A stretch of 64,000 bases of DNA from Phytophthora colocasiae (taxonomy: Eukaryota > Oomycota > Peronosporomycetes > Peronosporales > Peronosporaceae). Positions 60,148 through 64,000 of the stretch are shown here, piece after piece (position 1 is the stretch's first letter; each line of letters opens with the position of its first letter). The position numbers and the translations under genes are program-made. The stretch is from the NCBI GenBank assembly GCA_018806915.1, contig JAGKQI010000081.1, positions 496,001 to 560,000 of the forward strand, read 5' to 3'. The notes below the pieces were generated by a model. The model was not told the DNA's origin. It saw only the letters and a list, made by a program, of their open reading frames with translations, and searched no databases.

Positions 60148-62133
60148 TTACACTGTGGTGCTTTCCACATGATAGTACTTGTTGTACTCTTGAACGTATT
60201 TCTCCCACAACTTCCAGTTGGAATCGCTCTTCTTCTTCACACTCAGCAGCTTGGCGACAAATTCTGGCTTTTTACCGTCAAACACAAACTCCCGGAGCAT
60301 CTCCATCTCCAATTTGGTGCCCAATTCGCGCGTCTTCGGATTCTTCTTAGCGTTTTTCACCAGTTTCACAATATCTTCACTTGTGTAGGTTTTGGTCCAC
60401 AGCGTCCGCGGTACGACCATCCCAGGGAAAACTTTGTTGAAATCATCCAGGAATCGCACCCAAAAGTTGAACAGCGGGTCGTTCAGTAGCTCCGTCCCTG
60501 GGCGAAGGGTACCCGGTCGGTCCAGCCTCAGAGCATAAAAGGCGTCATCCGGAGAGCTCATCCACTCGTGGAACAGCACAGCTTCCATCCGCTTTGCAGC
60601 AGCCGTAGAACTCGGGTTCGTCTCCGCTTTCATGATCATTCTGGCCACATGAGCATCATTATAATGAGCTCGGAAGATTGTGTACGTAGCCAAGGCTTCA
60701 CTCGGGTATTTAGCGTGGTAAAAGTCCGTGAATTTCGTGAACATCGTGAAGAGAGGGCTGGAAAGTAAGTAATCTCCTGCCCGATCAAGTTGTAGCATTA
60801 TGAAAACACCCTGAGGGTCCAATTTCTTAGTCATCCAGTGTCGTAACAGCGCCATCTCCAAATCGGTAGAGAGCTTGGATCTTCCTGCCCGCCTGAGAAT
60901 ACTCGCGATCCCATCATCCCCATAATGCTTTATCAATACAGAGATCACGGTCCTCTGTTTATCAGGATTCTGCTGGTTAAACTTGTCCGTGAACTTGGTG
61001 AACGTGGTGAATAGAGGACTTTCGAGCAGCTTCTTCTCCTCTCGGTCCAGTTTCAGCAGCACAAAGACGTCGTCCGCTGACTTACCACTAGCCATCCAAC
61101 GCTGAAATTGCTCGGCTTGGAGCATTTTCGCTACTGTAGACGAGCGTTTCGTCATTAAAGCAGCTTCGACCACCCTGGAGATCGCACGGGTCCCGTATCT
61201 TGGCATCATGATGGACAAAACACTCACTTTCTTGTGGGGTAGCTCCTTGTTGTAGAGATTCAAGTACGAATTCCAATACGCGAATAGAGGAGTCGTGAGG
61301 ACATTATCTCCTGCATTTTGGAGATTCAGAAGAGAGAAGACGTCGTCTGGAGTCTTCCTGGAAGATTTCCACCCGCTAATTTGTTCCGTTTCTAACTGGA
61401 TTGCTTCAGCTCTTGTGACTCCATTCTTCTTCGCAGTTTGGATGATCCTAGCCAGGGCGTCGTCACGGTAGTAGCTTGACAGAGTGGAATACAAACTGCT
61501 ACTCATCCTAGGATTCTCTTGAGCGAAAATCTTATGATACTTGTTCCAGACGTCGAACACCGGACGCTCCAGCAGTGAATCATCCACTTTATCGAGTTTT
61601 AGAATGGTGAAAATATCGTCGTCGGATTTCCCACTGGACAACCACATTTGCAACTGAGCAGCCTCCAATTTGTTAGCAATAGTCTTCGTTCCGTCCACTT
61701 TCTTTGCTGCTTGGACCATCTTCGTCAGAGCTTCAGTACCGAAATGCGTCGTTAACGTCGAGATAGCGGATGTCTCTGTTTGCGGGTTCTTCTTGACGAA
61801 ATCGTCTGTGTACCTCAACCAAGTTGCAAATTGAGGATTGTCCAGGATTTTATCCCCAGCTTTATTCAGCTGCAGCCTCACGAAGACGTCGTCAACAGAT
61901 TTCCCCTTGTTTAACCAGCTCGCGAGTTTCTCCGGGGAAATGTTAGGTCGAACAGCAGCCTTGGCCTTTTCAATGACTGACACTGAAAGTCCCGCTCTCT
62001 CTTCAGCCAAAACGTCTTCATAATCCTCTGGAGCCCGTAGGAACCTCGTGGGTGGGTCTCTCGGCACTGAGAAAGCTTGGACTTGTACGAAGACGACGAA
62101 AGCTGCAAGGAGCACGATAACCCTTACACCCAT
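60148..62133 (-). CDS. RxLR-EER effector with seven LWY repeats (661 aa)
   Basis: ATG 62133 is chosen because MGVRVIVLLAAFVVFVQVQA forms an ideal signal peptide directly, and a core promoter lies between it and the next upstream ATG (62178). RFLR and AEER follow at about residues 30 and 44. The rest is a tandem array of about 90-residue LWY units. Units start SWLNKGKSVDDVF, MWLSSGKSDDDIF, GWKSSRKTPDDVF, RWMASGKSADDVF, HWMTKKLDPQGVF, EWMSSPDDAF and a degenerate REFVFDGKKPEF. LWY arrays form rigid chains, and some (such as PSR2) recruit the plant PP2A core; that activity is untested here. It is intact and intronless. Confidence 0.93.
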   Translation of the reverse strand: MGVRVIVLLAAFVVFVQVQAFSVPRDPPTRFLRAPEDYEDVLAEERAGLSVSVIEKAKAAVRPNISPEKLASWLNKGKSVDDVFVRLQLNKAGDKILDNPQFATWLRYTDDFVKKNPQTETSAISTLTTHFGTEALTKMVQAAKKVDGTKTIANKLEAAQLQMWLSSGKSDDDIFTILKLDKVDDSLLERPVFDVWNKYHKIFAQENPRMSSSLYSTLSSYYRDDALARIIQTAKKNGVTRAEAIQLETEQISGWKSSRKTPDDVFSLLNLQNAGDNVLTTPLFAYWNSYLNLYNKELPHKKVSVLSIMMPRYGTRAISRVVEAALMTKRSSTVAKMLQAEQFQRWMASGKSADDVFVLLKLDREEKKLLESPLFTTFTKFTDKFNQQNPDKQRTVISVLIKHYGDDGIASILRRAGRSKLSTDLEMALLRHWMTKKLDPQGVFIMLQLDRAGDYLLSSPLFTMFTKFTDFYHAKYPSEALATYTIFRAHYNDAHVARMIMKAETNPSSTAAAKRMEAVLFHEWMSSPDDAFYALRLDRPGTLRPGTELLNDPLFNFWVRFLDDFNKVFPGMVVPRTLWTKTYTSEDIVKLVKNAKKNPKTRELGTKLEMEMLREFVFDGKKPEFVAKLLSVKKKSDSNWKLWEKYVQEYNKYYHVESTTV

Positions 62134-62153
62134 GAGTGGCTGGCAGAAAAAAA

Positions 62154-62169
62154 AACTTGAAAAATGAAC
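62154..62169 (-). promoter_or_regulatory. Oomycete Inr-FPR core promoter of LWY effector
   Basis: Minus-strand GTTCATTTTTCAAGTT matches the Inr-FPR consensus at about 14 of 16 positions. It ends 21 bp upstream of the chosen ATG at 62133 and downstream of the ATG at 62178, which supports the shorter protein. Confidence 0.75.
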
Positions 62170-62408
62170 TGGATGCACGACAACTTCATACCGGAGTATC
62201 CTGGCGATGGGGCAAGCGTATGCTATTGGTGAGTAGACAATGAAGAAGGAATATAATCTTCCCTACCGATTGCCAGAAAAATAATCGAGAAGAATGATTA
62301 CCGACACATCTGCAGGAAAAAACAACACAACAATGACAAAGAGAAATCCATTTCGATTTGGATGATGGCTCATCCACTGGAAGCCAGTGAAAACCCACGG
62401 ACTTACAC

Positions 62409-63554
62409 CTACTGACGTGGAGCAATTCTCATGGGTTTACCACCGTTAGCGTTTGACCCAGAGAGCCCCATATCTTCCAGAAACTTGTCCATTCTCGCGT
62501 TCTCCTTCGCCTAGAAACAGTAAAACCGCACGTAAGAAAGCCACAACAATCTACAACACCGCACAAAAACACTATACCTTCAGCCCCGCCAGTTTCTCCT
62601 CCTGCTCTTCCAATTTCCGACGTCGAGCTGAGTCACGCTGCTCCATTCTCCGCTTCAAGTCATCGCCACGTCCGCCCATGAGGAAATCCTCACTTAGATC
62701 AAGACCGTCACGTGCGTCTTCTCGGTCTCTAGCAGCTCCATGCAGTTTATCTCCTAATTGACGTCGCTTTTCAATCTGCGCTTCTCTTCCAGTAGGTTTC
62801 GGTGCCAGTTCATCCATCACCACGTCACGGTACTCCCGTTCCTTTCGACGATTCATTTTTCGTCTCTTTCTGTCCTGTTCCCTGTCATCTTCATCTTCTT
62901 GATACCGACGTCTACTCTTTTCCTCCTCAAATACTGGCCCCTTCACCTTCTCCTTACCAGAAGTCAACAAATTGTCCTTCTTGGTCGCCACATCTACTGA
63001 GTCTTTGGCTGTGGCCAGTTCAAATTTCTCTTTTTCTCCTAATTTCGCCACAAAACCCCATCGGTGACGGGTCCTTTTGGTCTGTTCCACCACAGATTCT
63101 GGAATTCCGTCGTAAAACATTGAAGATAACTTGCCTCGGTTCCATTTCCTGCAGAATTGGTCCGTGAACAGCTCCATAGCTTCATCCGTTGACAGATCAT
63201 CGACGTACTTGGACCTAAATTTAAGAACAATTTAGATCAAACAAGATCTAAATTCTGAAAACTCCACGTACTTGGCCTGTGCCAGCCAGACACGAAATTC
63301 CGTCTGACGCAGGAAATAGTCCTCTTCTGTGATCTTTTCCACGCCTTTGGGCAGTTTCGAGTCGTGCGATTTGTGGCTTTTATGGCGGGACGAGCGCTCT
63401 TCGTCTCTGCGGCTGGACTTGCGGCTGGAAGAGGATTTCTTCGGGCGGTTTCTCTCGCTACGATCTTTGTCACCTGCATTAGACAGAGGACACAGTTAGA
63501 GAAGAGCTAGAGAAGAGAAGAGCACAAGAGAGACGTACGGTGGTCTTTGCTCAT
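62409..63554 (-). CDS. SCI1-like nuclear protein, four exons
   Basis: Exons on the minus strand are 63554-63539, 63473-63272, 63214-62578 and 62510-62409. The introns (63538-63474, 63271-63215, 62577-62511; 65, 57 and 67 bp) start GTACGT, GTACGT and GTATAG and end in AG. The joined frame starts MSKDH and has a Ser/Arg/Lys-rich head. The conserved core is LPKGVEKITEEDYFLRQTEF, FRVWLAQAK, YVDDLSTDEAMELFTDQFC and WNRGKLSSMFYDGIPE. A long charged coiled-coil region follows, and the protein ends MRIAPRQ. The core matches the plant STYLE CELL-CYCLE INHIBITOR 1 family, small nuclear proteins that may work with splicing factors. The splice sites are inferred from frame continuity. Confidence 0.75.
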
Positions 63555-63778
63555 GACGGGGCTTAAAGGCACAATCGATTCTATTCAAAATACCGGGATG
63601 AAACCGGTATTTTTTTTTAGCAATTTCTGTACAGTGAGCGTCATTTTAAGTGCGATTATACGCGGATTATACGCGGTTTGATCTGCGTATACTGTAGAGC
63701 ACTACCTCATGTACGCCATCCCCGGTCGCTGGCTTCGCCTCGCTTTGATGCCTTCCCCACACTTCAATCTGCCAAGCG
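63555..63778. other. Short intergenic region
   Basis: It contains a small hairpin (ATACCGG-GATGAAA-CCGGTAT at about 63590-63610) next to a T-run. It is the probable divergent promoter of the SCI1-like gene and the following plus-strand gene. Confidence 0.35.
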
Positions 63779-64000
63779 ATGAAAACTTCCACGGTAACGC
63801 AGCAGCGTAAGAACGAGGTGCTCGAGTGGACAAGACGTCCGATGCCTCTGGACGCGACCGGAAGTTTGAACTCGCATTATCAACTCCAGTACTTTGAAAA
63901 AGGTTTTCCATTACTTTTGAAGGCACTCCTTTCGTCCCATGGAGAGCTTTACAAGCAAGAGTTAGCACACCACATGGTTGGGATGAGTCTCGACAACGAT
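63779..64000 (+). CDS. Unrecognised protein, N-terminal 74 codons (cut by window edge)
   Basis: An open frame from ATG 63779 runs to the window edge: MKTSTVTQQRKNEVLEWTRR, then PLDATGSLNSHYQLQYFEK and FPLLLKALLSSHGELYKQEL. The mixed hydrophobic/charged helical pattern looks like a real protein. A minus-strand frame (63702-63968) overlaps it but is richer in Arg/Ser and less protein-like. There is no family match. It lies divergent to the SCI1-like gene. Confidence 0.45.
   Translation, partial: MKTSTVTQQRKNEVLEWTRRPMPLDATGSLNSHYQLQYFEKGFPLLLKALLSSHGELYKQELAHHMVGMSLDND

Noticed and set aside
62134..62178. Upstream in-frame ATG (62178) for the seven-unit LWY effector
   Set aside because: It would put 15 residues ahead of the signal peptide and lies upstream of the core promoter at 62154-62169; the ATG at 62133 fits better.
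63702..63968. Minus-strand open frame at the right edge
   Set aside because: It overlaps the plus-strand frame from 63779, which continues open to the window edge and has a more protein-like composition; the minus frame is probably its shadow, though not excluded.

Overview
The window looks like a stretch of a plant-pathogenic oomycete genome, most likely Phytophthora or a close relative. It carries secreted RxLR-EER/LWY effectors, START proteins with a C-terminal FYVE-type finger, a 1,3-beta-glucan synthase fused to a sugar-transporter-like MFS domain, very short introns (57-67 bp) and oomycete Inr/FPR-like promoter motifs. No bacterial or organellar genes were seen. The genus is an inference from gene content.

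Layout. 1-220: start of a secreted protein, cut by the window edge. 573-2081: degenerate MULE-type transposon with an 8-bp target duplication (TSD), an internal 202-bp tandem repeat and a nested PIF/Harbinger end. 2196-7756: Ty1/copia retrotransposon (TSD ATGAG) with broken gag-pol; its left LTR is split by a 659-bp non-autonomous hAT element (8-bp TSD). 7783-7831: tRNA-Thr 3' half. 8.06-10.07 kb: second, decayed MULE. 10.1-12.2 kb: effector cluster (one antisense fragment, one intact gene, one pseudogene). 12.2-26.4 kb plus 43.6-43.9 kb: five START/FYVE-like paralogues, two on the minus strand (one frameshifted) and three on the plus strand (one broken). A PIF/Harbinger element (14432-17205, TSD TCA) lies inside this cluster.

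The last START/FYVE paralogue is split by a 9.3-kb LINE (26441-43577, 16-bp TSD). The LINE is in turn split inside its endonuclease by a 7.9-kb Ty3/gypsy chromovirus (32539-40415, 412-bp LTRs that look identical, TSD CCACC). The chromovirus carries a long antisense reading frame between its integrase/chromodomain and 3' LTR.

43998-52760 (minus): glucan synthase-MFS fusion gene, interrupted in its coding sequence by a 2,018-bp piggyBac-type element (49970-51987) at a TTAA site. 53270-53420: perfect palindrome with 75-bp arms in the intergenic region shared with the next gene. 53971-57996: codanin-1-like gene. 58055-62133 (minus): two intact RxLR-EER LWY-array effectors. 62409-63554 (minus): four-exon nuclear SCI1-like gene. 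From 63779: start of an unrecognised gene.

How it fits together: conserved housekeeping genes (glucan synthase, codanin-like, SCI1-like) sit beside fast-evolving families (effectors, START/FYVE) that have been expanded, inverted and broken by at least eight transposon insertions from seven superfamilies. Insertion order can be read directly from nested TSDs: START/FYVE gene, then LINE, then gypsy; copia, then hAT.
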